The notes beneath the pieces were generated by a model. It was not told where the DNA came from, ran no database searches, and saw nothing but the letters and a program-made list of their open reading frames with translations. DNA of 64,000 bases from assembly GCF_037974265.1 (NCBI RefSeq), contig NZ_CP150233.1, forward strand, positions 4,154,001 to 4,218,000, in the 5' to 3' direction. How positions within the stretch are numbered: the first letter of the stretch is position 1; each line of letters starts with the position of its first letter. This DNA is from Paenibacillus sp. FSL R5-0623. GTDB taxonomy: Bacteria > Bacillota > Bacilli > Paenibacillales > Paenibacillaceae. Of this stretch, positions 17,436-26,091 are shown one piece after another. A program made the position numbers and the translations under genes.

Positions 17436-18959
17436 TTAGAGATTCGCATTAACCGCCAAAGGTATGCTATTAGTAACTACAGACTCCTGATCCGCCGGCT
17501 CATCAAACCACCAGTGGTGACCTTCTTCTTCAAGCATAACATCTGATTCAGCTGGACCATAGCTACCTGCAGGATACAGGTGAAGTGGCAACAGATTTTC
17601 CTGGAATGCATCCAGAATAGGTTGCACCCAAGCCCATGACAATTCTACTTCATCCCAGTGGGCAAAGAATGTTGGATCACCCAGCAAAGCATCACGAATC
17701 AGATTCTCGTAAGCTTCCGCGAGGTCACCTTTGTCCGGAGAAAGATCGATATGAACCGGTTTGAATTCACCTTTATTCTCAGGATCACTTGCATTCAGTT
17801 GCAATGTCATGCTCTGATCAGGACTCATCTCAATGACGAGCAGGTTTGGCTTGGAACCCTTGTTTTTCAGCACATTTGTCTGTCCTGAAGGTTCTTTGAA
17901 TTCAATCACGATACGTGTTGATTTCTCCTTCATTCTTTTACCCGTGCGAATGTAAAACGGAACACCACGCCAGAAGAAATCATCGATTTGCAATTTGGCA
18001 GCAATGAATGTGTCATTCATCGTATTCTCGGCTACACCCGGTTCAGCCGTATACGCATTTACCGGTTTACCTTGAATGTTGCCTTCTGCATACTGTCCAC
18101 GGATGATGTTTGCGCCCACAGTTTGTTTTTGTAACGGCTGGATCGATTCCATAATGTGTTTTTTCTTCAATCCAACTTTTTCGGAAGTACTGTTGTATGG
18201 AAGCTGGATCGCCATCATCATGAGCAATTGCAACATATGATTCTGGAACATGTCTCGCACTGCACCAACATGATCATAATAGGATGCACGTTCTTCGACA
18301 CCTACAGTCTCATTCGCCGTAATTTGCACATTGGAGATGTAACGGTTGTTCCATAACGCCTTCATGATTGGGTTACTCTGATGCAACGTCTCCAGACGCT
18401 GTACCATCGGTTTGCCCAAATAGTGGTCAATCCGATAAATCTCTTCCTCCGTGAACGATTCGCTTAATTTGCGATTAAGGTCTCTCGCAGACTGTAAATC
18501 GTGACCAAATGGCTTCTCAATAACGAGGCGTTTCCAGCCCTCTGTGGAACCCAGCCCACTTTCTTGAATGTTCTCGGCAATCGGTTCGAAAAATTCCGGA
18601 CCAACCGAGAGATAAAACAAGCGGTTGGACGGAATGCCAAGCTCAGCTTCTCTTTGTTCAACTAATCCCAACAGCTTTATATAATCTTCCTTATGGCTTA
18701 TATTCAATACACTGTAGCGGAAAGCTTTCACAAATGACTTCACAACTTCAGGATCAGCCTGGCGTCTGGAAAATTCATTTAATGATTTTTCCACTTGTGC
18801 CTGAAAGAATTCATCAGACCACTCTCTACGCCCCAGACCAATCAATGAGAAGGTTTCAGGAAGCTTCTGCTCAAGATATAAGTTATATAAGGCAGGATAT
18901 ATTTTTCTTTTGGCTAAATCGCCAGTAGCACCAAATAAAACAATGGTAGTTGGTTCCAT
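17436..18959 (-). CDS. zwf: Glucose-6-phosphate 1-dehydrogenase
   Basis: Commits glucose 6-phosphate to the oxidative pentose phosphate pathway and makes NADPH. The 507 aa are typical of the family. The coenzyme loop FGATGDLAKRKIYPALYNLY begins near residue 9 and the active-site motif RIDHYLGKPMVQ lies near residue 178. AAGGAGAACGGTGAG precedes the ATG. First gene of the zwf-tal-gnd operon, divergent from a LysR-type gene that may regulate it. Confidence 0.97.
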   Translation of the reverse strand: MEPTTIVLFGATGDLAKRKIYPALYNLYLEQKLPETFSLIGLGRREWSDEFFQAQVEKSLNEFSRRQADPEVVKSFVKAFRYSVLNISHKEDYIKLLGLVEQREAELGIPSNRLFYLSVGPEFFEPIAENIQESGLGSTEGWKRLVIEKPFGHDLQSARDLNRKLSESFTEEEIYRIDHYLGKPMVQRLETLHQSNPIMKALWNNRYISNVQITANETVGVEERASYYDHVGAVRDMFQNHMLQLLMMMAIQLPYNSTSEKVGLKKKHIMESIQPLQKQTVGANIIRGQYAEGNIQGKPVNAYTAEPGVAENTMNDTFIAAKLQIDDFFWRGVPFYIRTGKRMKEKSTRIVIEFKEPSGQTNVLKNKGSKPNLLVIEMSPDQSMTLQLNASDPENKGEFKPVHIDLSPDKGDLAEAYENLIRDALLGDPTFFAHWDEVELSWAWVQPILDAFQENLLPLHLYPAGSYGPAESDVMLEEEGHHWWFDEPADQESVVTNSIPLAVNANL

Positions 18960-19071
18960 CTCACCGTTCTCCTTCCAAGTAACTCTGGTTTCTTTGTTGT
19001 AGTTACACTATAATACGTTTTATAGCCATACAAGTAATTAATATATTTCACAGGAGCTATAGACCACATCT

Positions 19072-19956
19072 ATGACCACAAATTACGAACTATATAAAGT
19101 CTTTTATTGGGCCGCCAAAACGGGAAGTTTGACACAGGCTGCGAAAGCATTGTATATCACTCAACCTAGCGTCAGTCATGCCATTAAGCAATTGGAAGAG
19201 AGCTTTGGTCTTACCTTGTTTTATCGAAATTCCAAGGGTGTAGCGTTGACACAGGAAGGTGCCAGTCTGTACTCCTATATTGAACAATCCCAGATTCTGA
19301 TCTCACTTGCGGAAGAAAAAATGGCCGCACTGAAGAATCTCGACAATGGTGAACTCCGGATTGGTGGCAGTGACTCCCTGTTCAAGCATTACATGCTGGC
19401 GTATCTAGAGGAATTCCACACCTTGTACCCTAATATCAAGCTACATCTGAGTCATGGAACTACGCCGGAAGTCATCACCTTTTTGAAAGAAGGCAAGATT
19501 GATCTTGGTGTTGTTCGGATGCCCATTGTTGATCCACAACTAGAAGTCAGGGAAAGTATTCAGTTGAAGGACTGTTTTGTAGCCGGGGAACGTTATGCTC
19601 AGTTGAAGGGTAAAGTCATGACACTTGAGATGCTTCTGGAGCATCAACTGATCCTTTTCTCTCGGAACAGCCGGGTTCGGATGGCTATAACTGAGTTGTT
19701 TAACAGCTATAATTACACGTTGAAACCTGAGATTGAGGTTGGTAGCGTTGATCTGTTGATTGAGTTTGCGCGTCGAGGACTGGGGATTTCCTATGTCACA
19801 CGTGAGTTCATCTCCAAAGAGCTGGAGGAAGGTTCTCTCTTCGAAATTCAGCTTGATGTCCCGCTACCCCCTTCCCATGTAGGGATTATGACCAAGCGCA
19901 ATATGCCGATCTCTCTGGCTGCGAACCGGTTTATGGATCTCATTTTCAAATCCTGA
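19072..19956 (+). CDS. LysR family transcriptional regulator
   Basis: A 294-aa LysR-type protein with the N-terminal winged helix-turn-helix (LTQAAKALYITQPSVSHAIK) and a periplasmic-binding-like effector domain (GELRIGGSDSLFKHYML onward). The nearest AGGAG lies about 14-15 bases before the ATG, longer than usual, so translation may be weak or the site may be elsewhere. Divergent from zwf across 112 bases, which makes the shunt operon the likely target, although the effector is unknown. Confidence 0.92.
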   Translation: MTTNYELYKVFYWAAKTGSLTQAAKALYITQPSVSHAIKQLEESFGLTLFYRNSKGVALTQEGASLYSYIEQSQILISLAEEKMAALKNLDNGELRIGGSDSLFKHYMLAYLEEFHTLYPNIKLHLSHGTTPEVITFLKEGKIDLGVVRMPIVDPQLEVRESIQLKDCFVAGERYAQLKGKVMTLEMLLEHQLILFSRNSRVRMAITELFNSYNYTLKPEIEVGSVDLLIEFARRGLGISYVTREFISKELEEGSLFEIQLDVPLPPSHVGIMTKRNMPISLAANRFMDLIFKS

Positions 19957-19983
19957 GTGGTCACAATGTCAAAAAGTACAACA

Positions 19984-20021
19984 AAGAGCCCCACCATCCA
20001 GTCATGGATGATGAGGCTCTT
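19984..20021. terminator. Bidirectional terminator between the LysR gene and the CheA fragment
   Basis: AAGAGCC...GGATG arms form a hairpin with the loop near GTCA. It lies between two convergent genes; the minus-strand side ends in CTTTGTTG. Confidence 0.75.
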
Positions 20022-20053
20022 AGGCTTGCATAATGTATGTGTTTATCTAACGA

Positions 20054-21208
20054 TTAGGAGCTCACCAGATAAGACGCGTCCAATATAAGGGCAACCTTAC
20101 CATTACCGAGGATCGTTGCTCCAGATAGATGGTTCATCGCTCCCAGATACGTACCAAGCGTCTTAATAACAACTTCCTGATTTCCTATAATCTCATCTAC
20201 TGCGTAAGCTGCAATTTTATCAACAGATCGCACGATCACCAATGGAATGGTTTTGGATTTACGGTCCGTTCGTGGATAGTTGAGCCTGTCGCACAGTCGG
20301 TGAAAAGGTACAATTCGTCCATGATTCAGGATCGCTTGTTGCCCCTGAATCATCTGAATATCTTCAGGTGAAATTCGAACAATCTCAGCAACATTATACA
20401 TCGGCAAGATCAGAACACGGCCCGATACTTTAACTAACAGACCTTTAATAATCGCCAGTGTGAGCGGTAGACGAATCGTAAACGTGGTACCCACACCAAC
20501 CTCCGTATCAATATCAATGATACCGTTGAGTCGCCCGATCTGACTACGCACGATGTCCATTCCAACACCGCGTCCTGATACTTCACTGACAGAAGAAGCT
20601 GTGGAGAACCCAGGCTCAAATATGAGATGTACAGCTTCCTGTGTTGTTAGTCGTGCAGCCTGTTCCTCACTAATGATACCTTTGCCCAAGGCGGAAGCTT
20701 TGATCTTCTCACCATCTATACCTTTGCCATCATCTGAATAACGAATGACAACATGATTTTCTTCATGGAACGAAGTTAAGGTAATACGTCCTTTGGACGG
20801 CTTACCGTGCTCCGCCCGAACCTCTGCACTTTCAATGCCATGATCTGCACTGTTGCGGATGAGATGGATCAGCGGGTCACTCAATTCTTCAATAATCATC
20901 CGGTCAAGCTCAGTCTCTCCACCTTGAATAACTAGTTCCAGATCCTTACCCAGCTTCTGTGATAGGTCACGAACCAATCTCGGGAAGCGACTGAATAGTT
21001 GATCAATGGGTAACATACGTGTCTTCATTACACCTTCTTGAAGCTCTTTGATCACCCTGCCCATATGATCGGATACACCACTTATACTCTGGATGAGTGA
21101 GGAAGGTTCCTTACGTGCACCCGACCCACTAAGATCTGCAAGGGATGTTTGATCAATTAACAGCTCACCGACCAAATTCATCAAATGGTCCAGACGCTCA
21201 ACATTCAC
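20054..21208 (-). pseudogene. C-terminal part of a CheA-like histidine kinase, fused to an MCP fragment
   Basis: The 384 aa cover the dimerisation helices (VERLDHLMNLVGELLID), the ATPase domain with N box HLIRNSADHGIE and G box DDGKGID, and a C-terminal CheW-like domain (residues ~250-384). The N-terminal phosphotransfer (Hpt) and P2 domains of a normal CheA (usually 650-700 aa) are missing. The CheA frame stays open upstream for several codons (R-I-S-R-T-V-R-V) into what is MCP sequence in another frame, which marks a deletion joint. A GTG at 21208 overlaps the stop of the MCP fragment (GTGTGA), so translation is possible, but autophosphorylation on its own Hpt is not. Confidence 0.8.
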
Positions 21209-21591
21209 ACGAACCGTCCTGGATATTCTGCATCAAAATTACGGAGTAATTCTATTTCTTCAGGGGTTGTTGCAAGAGGACGATAGATGGTCAGGCGATC
21301 ATTCACACTCTGACGGATCGAAGCGATGTTCTCCGTGATCCGAGTTTTTTCGGTTGCAACGGTTTCGAAGCTCAAATCACGCACGTTCACACGCATTCTT
21401 TGATAATCAATCTGAGCAGAGGATAATTCTTTGACAGAGATTAGATTGTTGTTATACATCTCTTGCATTCGTTCATTCGTACTTCTCAATGTTACTACAG
21501 AGTAGACGCCAAGCGCCGCAAGGATTATTGACACAATTAAAAACGCTGAGATAATCTTTGTTGCTGTTTTCAAATTCCCAAACCACTTCAT
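21205..21591 (-). pseudogene. N-terminal fragment of a methyl-accepting chemotaxis protein
   Basis: About 128 aa: a first membrane segment (IISAFLIVSIILAALGVYSVV) and the start of a four-helix-bundle sensor domain (LRSTNERMQEMYNNNLISVK). It ends at ...NFDAEYPGRFV, before the second membrane helix, HAMP and signalling domains. A good AGGAGG site precedes ATG 21591, so it may still be translated. The 3' end runs straight into CheA sequence, showing that the rest was lost by deletion. Confidence 0.8.
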
Positions 21592-21672
21592 GTAATCTCC
21601 TCCTAGGCATCGTAGTGTCCAGTTATGTATATAACGCTTGGTAAACCCTTCTCTTGGTCGCGCTCCAGACAA

Positions 21673-22049
21673 CTTACGATCTATTTCGACATAAATATAT
21701 TAAAACTGAATAGGAGATTTTTATTTCTATAAATTTGCACTATTATGAATTTTTATTTCAAATATAAAGAGTCTTCTTTTTAATATAATTTATACTTTTT
21801 ACCTATTAAATTGATATTTATACTTACATATATACGTATATTCAACATTCTGCATTGACTTTCACATACATCTCCATACAAAATTTCATGTAATATGGTC
21901 TTCTTATATTTACATAAGAAGTTGTATAGTTCTTACGTCTAACAAATATCATTTTCCAGCGTAAAAATTATGTATTTCGCTGTACACACTCAACATTTCA
22001 AGACTTAAGTCTTATAAATACTTACACATATTGAGTCCATTTTCCCATG
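21673..22049. other. AT-rich non-coding stretch
   Basis: About 375 bases of very AT-rich sequence with no open frame of note. The only structure seen is a 7-bp inverted repeat (CTTCTTA/TAAGAAG, about 21901-21921). It probably holds the promoter of the MCP fragment, but I could not pick one with confidence. Confidence 0.5.
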
Positions 22050-22088
22050 AAAAAAAACCAAACCCGAATCAACAAAGTTTGGTTTTAA
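22050..22088 (-). terminator. Terminator after the 226-aa protein gene
   Basis: On the minus strand, AAAACCAAAC pairs with GTTTGGTTTT and is followed by a run of eight or so T residues. Confidence 0.85.
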
Positions 22089-22139
22089 AACGAAAAAATA
22101 TACTTTTAATTAACATAAAACCCGTTTAAAATTAATTAC

Positions 22140-22820
22140 TTATGTGTTATATAACTGCTCCAGTTCCATTAAGCGGTCCTTAATCCTGTGCGGAATAATA
22201 CCAAACAGATTATCCCACGTCATGAACATCTCCGGTTTTAGTAGATATTCTTCGAACTCCATGGTAGGTACAAACGCTTTGGTCTGCAGATAACGCTCTA
22301 CCTGAGCATCGATCTGTTCATTTGTTTCAAAATAATCTTGAAACAACTCATTCACAAGTAGCCCATCACATCCAGCTTCGGCACCTGCTGCACTATACAG
22401 GTTTGGCAGTAACTCAAATACAACCGGAAGTGGCGAGAAAGCATGTTTGCCAGGCTGCGAGTACAGACATACATGATGTCCAATCACATTGACCCGTTCC
22501 TTCAATAATCCGCGCAGCACCTTCCCATGAAAGCTGGCTTCACAGTCTACTACCTCTCCGTCATGACCCACATAAACCCATACATGCTCCATTTCATACA
22601 GATGTCCAATCTCATAATCCCACCAGATTGCATATTCAATTACATATTGTACTGCCTCGGCCGGAAACTTAATGTCCCTTCTGAACGATGGTGAAGGCCC
22701 AGATTGATATAACACAGAAATGCCAACAAAATCAGGATAAAAGGGTTCGGCTCTGTCAAACATCAAAATCGGTGCATAACTCATTGCAGTTTCAAGCGTA
22801 TTCAGTTCTGATATGTTCAT
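22140..22820 (-). CDS. Conserved-looking protein of unknown function
   Basis: 226 aa, soluble, no signal peptide. The N-terminal part has YAPILMFDRAEPFYPDFVG and a later IWWDYEIGHLYEMEHVWVYV followed by VDCEASFHGKV. These aromatic and His-containing motifs faintly resemble the Vps62/DUF946-type domain, but this is a weak impression. GGAGG lies upstream of the start. It stands alone on the minus strand with its own terminator. Confidence 0.75.
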   Translation of the reverse strand: MNISELNTLETAMSYAPILMFDRAEPFYPDFVGISVLYQSGPSPSFRRDIKFPAEAVQYVIEYAIWWDYEIGHLYEMEHVWVYVGHDGEVVDCEASFHGKVLRGLLKERVNVIGHHVCLYSQPGKHAFSPLPVVFELLPNLYSAAGAEAGCDGLLVNELFQDYFETNEQIDAQVERYLQTKAFVPTMEFEEYLLKPEMFMTWDNLFGIIPHRIKDRLMELEQLYNT

Positions 22821-22956
22821 TCATGAGTCCTCCATTTTGTTGGATGTCATACTATATTAACAGAGAACGTAACACACTGAGCCAGGCTTTTAAATTATTT
22901 TCTAACATAATGTCAAATCCCCTCTGTGGACTTCATACAATTATTACAACAACACA

Positions 22957-22993
22957 TCAAAAAACCTGCAACTGTTATTCCAGTTACAGGCTT
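22957..22993 (-). terminator. Terminator after the cupin gene
   Basis: On the minus strand, AAAGCCTGTAACTG pairs with CAGTTGCAGGTTT around a short loop, followed by a T run. Confidence 0.8.
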
Positions 22994-23024
22994 TGTACTT
23001 TGATCATGAATAAGGAATCTTGAA

Positions 23025-23621
23025 TTAAGACTCCTGTTTATTGGATGGTGACACGGACGTCTTGGAGGGTGAAGTCGATTGATCAGAAACCTGCGTATCA
23101 CACCCTATTGGAGGGCCCAGAATCGCATCATTTTTAATAGAAGCAACTGCTCTCGCATATGCCTCCTCATCCAAACAGTACGCACGGTGAGCCACCTCCG
23201 GCAGTGTAGCTGCCAAGAAATCCGCTCCAAACACAATATCAGGCGTTGGTTGATCGAAGATTGTTAATAAATATACATCATCTGTCTCAGCGACAAACCA
23301 GTGAAACCAGCCTTTCGGAAATACCACAACCTGCCCTGGTTTCAGACGATATGTCAATCGTTCACGCGTAAACGGATTAAAGACTGATGCTGTAACTTCA
23401 CCGGTGATGACCACAACCATCTCCGTGACATTGGTGTGCCAGTGCGGCTGCACAATGATTCCTTTGCTTAAGTACACATTGAAGAACCCATTCGCAATGG
23501 TCGGCAGCTGTTCTCCAAACAACTGGGTTACATAGTTGCGTGAATCCCTCTGATAATTGACAACCGCATTGGAATCGGCTGCCAGCGGAACATTCGGGGC
23601 TTGCAAAATCGGATTCATCAT
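23025..23621 (-). CDS. Single-domain cupin protein (germin-like)
   Basis: 198 aa with one cupin barrel. Motif 1 is PHWHTNVTEMVVVITGEV (His, His, Glu metal ligands) and motif 2 is PGQVVVFPKGWFHWFV (His). The C terminus is Ser/Thr/Lys rich. A paralogue with the same core and the same GPP(I/A)xC ending of the domain is at 42071-42877. In this genus such cupins are often abundant spore or surface proteins; that role is inference. AGGAGGAG precedes the ATG. Confidence 0.85.
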   Translation of the reverse strand: MMNPILQAPNVPLAADSNAVVNYQRDSRNYVTQLFGEQLPTIANGFFNVYLSKGIIVQPHWHTNVTEMVVVITGEVTASVFNPFTRERLTYRLKPGQVVVFPKGWFHWFVAETDDVYLLTIFDQPTPDIVFGADFLAATLPEVAHRAYCLDEEAYARAVASIKNDAILGPPIGCDTQVSDQSTSPSKTSVSPSNKQES

Positions 23622-23758
23622 ACGATCATTTCTCCTCCTTGGGCATACATCTCATTGTTGTACTGTATGCCGGAGAATAGAAAGATAATACCGTTGACAC
23701 ATGTTATATAGTGTTTTAATCCTGAACTTTAGGTTGCTTGGCATCATGTATAAACAAA

Positions 23759-24715
23759 CTAGACTTGACCAGGGAATCTGCCTCCAGCTGCAATGCCTTG
23801 AGGTGATATGTGATCGATCTGGTTCATCTCATCATCCGTAAGCGAAACCTTCAGCGCTCCTAAGTTCTCATGAACTCTATCCAGGTTGCGAGTCCCCGGG
23901 ATCGGAACGATATGTTCTCCCTTTCCAAGCAACCAGGCCAGAGCAAGTTGAGAGACTGTACATCCTTTTTGCTTAGCCATCTCTTGAATCAAGCCAACTA
24001 CCTCCAGGTTTTTCTGAAAGTTCTCACCTTGGAAACGCGGATAATGACGACGATAATCATCTTCCGGCAGATCGTCTATTGAACGGATCTGACCTGTCAG
24101 GAAGCCCCGGCCCAATGGGCTGTATGGAACCAAGCCAATGTTCAATTCATGCAGGACAGGCATAATCTCATCCTCAAGCTCTCGACTCCATAATGAATAT
24201 TCGGTCTGCAACGCTGTAATCGGATGAACAGCATGTGCACGCCGAATAATCTCTACTGGCGCTTCGGACAAACCAATATATCGAATCTTCCCCTGTTGAA
24301 CCAGATCGGCAAGTGTGCCTACCGTCTCTTCAATGGGTGTATTCGGATCAGGACGATGTTGATAATACAGATCGATATAATCCATTCCCAGATTGTAGAG
24401 ACTCGCATCTACTGATTTTTTGATGTAGGCTGGATCTCCCTTGGGGCCCTGCGTGTGTGTTATACCAAATTTGGTGGCAACGATTGCCTTGGATCTTCGA
24501 CCTTGAAGCGCGCGCCCAAGCAGTTTTTCATTCCCTCCAAATTGCTGTTTTTCATACGCTCCGTACAGATCCGCCGTATCAAACATGGTAACTCCTGCAT
24601 CTAGCGCTCCCTGAATGGTATGTACCGATTCGTCATTATCTGGCATCATCATCACACCCAGGCCGAGCGAAGATATTTGTAATTTATCATTTCCCAATGT
24701 TCTTGTTTTGAGCAT
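23759..24715 (-). CDS. Aldo/keto reductase
   Basis: A 318-aa NADPH-dependent TIM-barrel oxidoreductase. DTADLYG (catalytic Asp and Tyr region), ATKFGI (Lys), YYQHRPD (His), and the C-terminal coenzyme motif IVPIPGTRNLDRVHENLGA are intact. It resembles the YakC/AKR13 group that reduces aldehydes, but the substrate is unknown. The start ATG 24715 is chosen for the GGGAG site just upstream. The XRE regulator next to it reads in the same direction and may control it. Confidence 0.92.
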   Translation of the reverse strand: MLKTRTLGNDKLQISSLGLGVMMMPDNDESVHTIQGALDAGVTMFDTADLYGAYEKQQFGGNEKLLGRALQGRRSKAIVATKFGITHTQGPKGDPAYIKKSVDASLYNLGMDYIDLYYQHRPDPNTPIEETVGTLADLVQQGKIRYIGLSEAPVEIIRRAHAVHPITALQTEYSLWSRELEDEIMPVLHELNIGLVPYSPLGRGFLTGQIRSIDDLPEDDYRRHYPRFQGENFQKNLEVVGLIQEMAKQKGCTVSQLALAWLLGKGEHIVPIPGTRNLDRVHENLGALKVSLTDDEMNQIDHISPQGIAAGGRFPGQV

Positions 24716-24850
24716 GTGGCTCCCTCTTTTCATCTTGAAATAGAAACGTCAACTAGATACGTATGAACTTGAGTTCATTCTATTTCACTCCCGAGATCCC
24801 AACCACACTCTGTTTATGCTAGTAAAGAAATTACCAGTTTGATCAATTTT

Positions 24851-25657
24851 CTATATGGCAACAGGAACGTAAATACAACAATGAATGCCTGATTGACTGT
24901 TCAGATTGTTCATGGAAAAGATATCGTATGCATGCACAACGCCATCTGCCCGATCTGTCGTTTCAAGCAGGACACGATTGACTTGTTTGAACTCAACTTG
25001 GTGCAGGTTCCAGATCGTTCGGAAGTCCACACTTTCTTCACTTAATTGTTTCACGATTCTGCTAAATTCGGGGTCACTCGTATACTTGTCATAATAAGTA
25101 CGGAATACCGCTACCGAGTGCCTCGCGAATTCCTCCCAGTTGTGCATACGCTCCCTGAGTGCTGTATCCAGAAATAAAATCCGCATCATTAAACGCTCAT
25201 TCATATTCATCGACGAGAAGTTGAAAAGGTTCGTATCTGCAGCTTCATTCCAGGCAAGTACCTCAGAACGTTCATTGGTAATAAAGGAAGGATGAGTCAA
25301 CTGGCCAATAATACTCTGCCACCCTTGCTCCAGTTGTGAATACGAAGCGAGGAATTCATGTTCCGTATTCGGGTCCCATAAGTCAAATAGATGACTTTTC
25401 TCTTCCGGCGTTAACCGGAGCGCGTTCGCTATGCTCTGCATCACTTCTCGTGAAGCTGCCAACTCCCTACCCTGTTCGAGCCACGTGTAATACGTTGCAC
25501 TGACACCGGCCAATACCGCTACTTCTTCCCGCCGTAGACCGGGTGTTCTTCGCTGTCCATAAGATCCTGACAATCCAACCTGTTCCGGTTGAATGCGGCT
25601 TCTCCGTGATTTCAAAAACTCACCCAGTTTTTTGTTACGGCTCATACTTGTATCCAT
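24851..25657 (-). CDS. XRE-type regulator with MmyB-like ligand domain
   Basis: 268 aa. An N-terminal helix-turn-helix (GLRREEVAVLAGVSATYYTW) is followed by a PAS-like MmyB ligand-binding domain (from about residue 105). This arrangement (PF13560 plus PF17765) is common in regulators beside oxidoreductases. The start ATG 25657 fits AAGGA at 9 bases. The aldo/keto reductase gene lies 136 bases downstream and is a likely target. Confidence 0.9.
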   Translation of the reverse strand: MDTSMSRNKKLGEFLKSRRSRIQPEQVGLSGSYGQRRTPGLRREEVAVLAGVSATYYTWLEQGRELAASREVMQSIANALRLTPEEKSHLFDLWDPNTEHEFLASYSQLEQGWQSIIGQLTHPSFITNERSEVLAWNEAADTNLFNFSSMNMNERLMMRILFLDTALRERMHNWEEFARHSVAVFRTYYDKYTSDPEFSRIVKQLSEESVDFRTIWNLHQVEFKQVNRVLLETTDRADGVVHAYDIFSMNNLNSQSGIHCCIYVPVAI

Positions 25658-25818
25658 AGACATCGTTCCTTTTTATAAAAGTATCCAAGCCTATTCGGCT
25701 CTATCCCAAAATGGTAGTCTCTGAATGACTTTGATATAATTCATCTATTATTAGTTCTACAGAATACTTCGTTTACAAGTAGCTTAGCATCGAATGGTGC
25801 AGAACAAAAGGAACATCC

Positions 25819-25974
25819 ATGATCCCCGAAGTTGGTGATGTGTACTGTGTGTACGGTCACGAAGCAGGAATGCGAAAATTTGCTGTTTATTACCTCTCCA
25901 GTCCGCATTGTCTTCAAGTTTTGATGACTATTTCATCAAGTGAACGGCAAGCCATTTGCGTTATGATTGTCTAA
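25819..25974 (+). CDS. Candidate 51-aa open reading frame
   Basis: A short plus-strand frame with AAAAGGAAC five bases before ATG 25819 and a TAA at 25972. The N-terminal IPEVGDVYCVYGHEAGM resembles the opening of a longer family of small immunity-like proteins that start with an IGDVYCVYD motif, so this may be a truncated remnant. It lies in a 430-base gap that holds no other gene. Confidence 0.35.
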   Translation: MIPEVGDVYCVYGHEAGMRKFAVYYLSSPHCLQVLMTISSSERQAICVMIV

Positions 25975-26006
25975 TTAACTTTAAATGGCCCAATGGTCGA
26001 CAAATG

Positions 26007-26062
26007 CAAATGGAACGAAGCAGAAAAAACGAAGCAGAAAACACGCTGCTTCGTTCCATTTG
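26007..26062 (-). terminator. Nested terminator with a duplicated arm
   Basis: Outer arms of 17 bases (26007-26023 and 26046-26062) form a perfect stem. A second copy of the GAAGCAG arm (26031-26037) can pair with the same partner to make a shorter hairpin followed by six T residues on the minus strand. It ends the gene at 26092. Confidence 0.8.
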
Positions 26063-26091
26063 AACAATGGTATGACAAGTTCTCCTCTCCT

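Noticed and set aside
15318..17546. A 742-codon open frame on the plus strand opposite gnd, tal and zwf
   Set aside because: It is fully antisense to three highly conserved enzymes and has no ribosome binding site or known motif. Codon bias in the real genes explains the lack of stops.
21900..21921. Hairpin in the AT-rich gap as a terminator or small RNA
   Set aside because: Seven-base AT-only stem without a T tract; expected by chance in such sequence.
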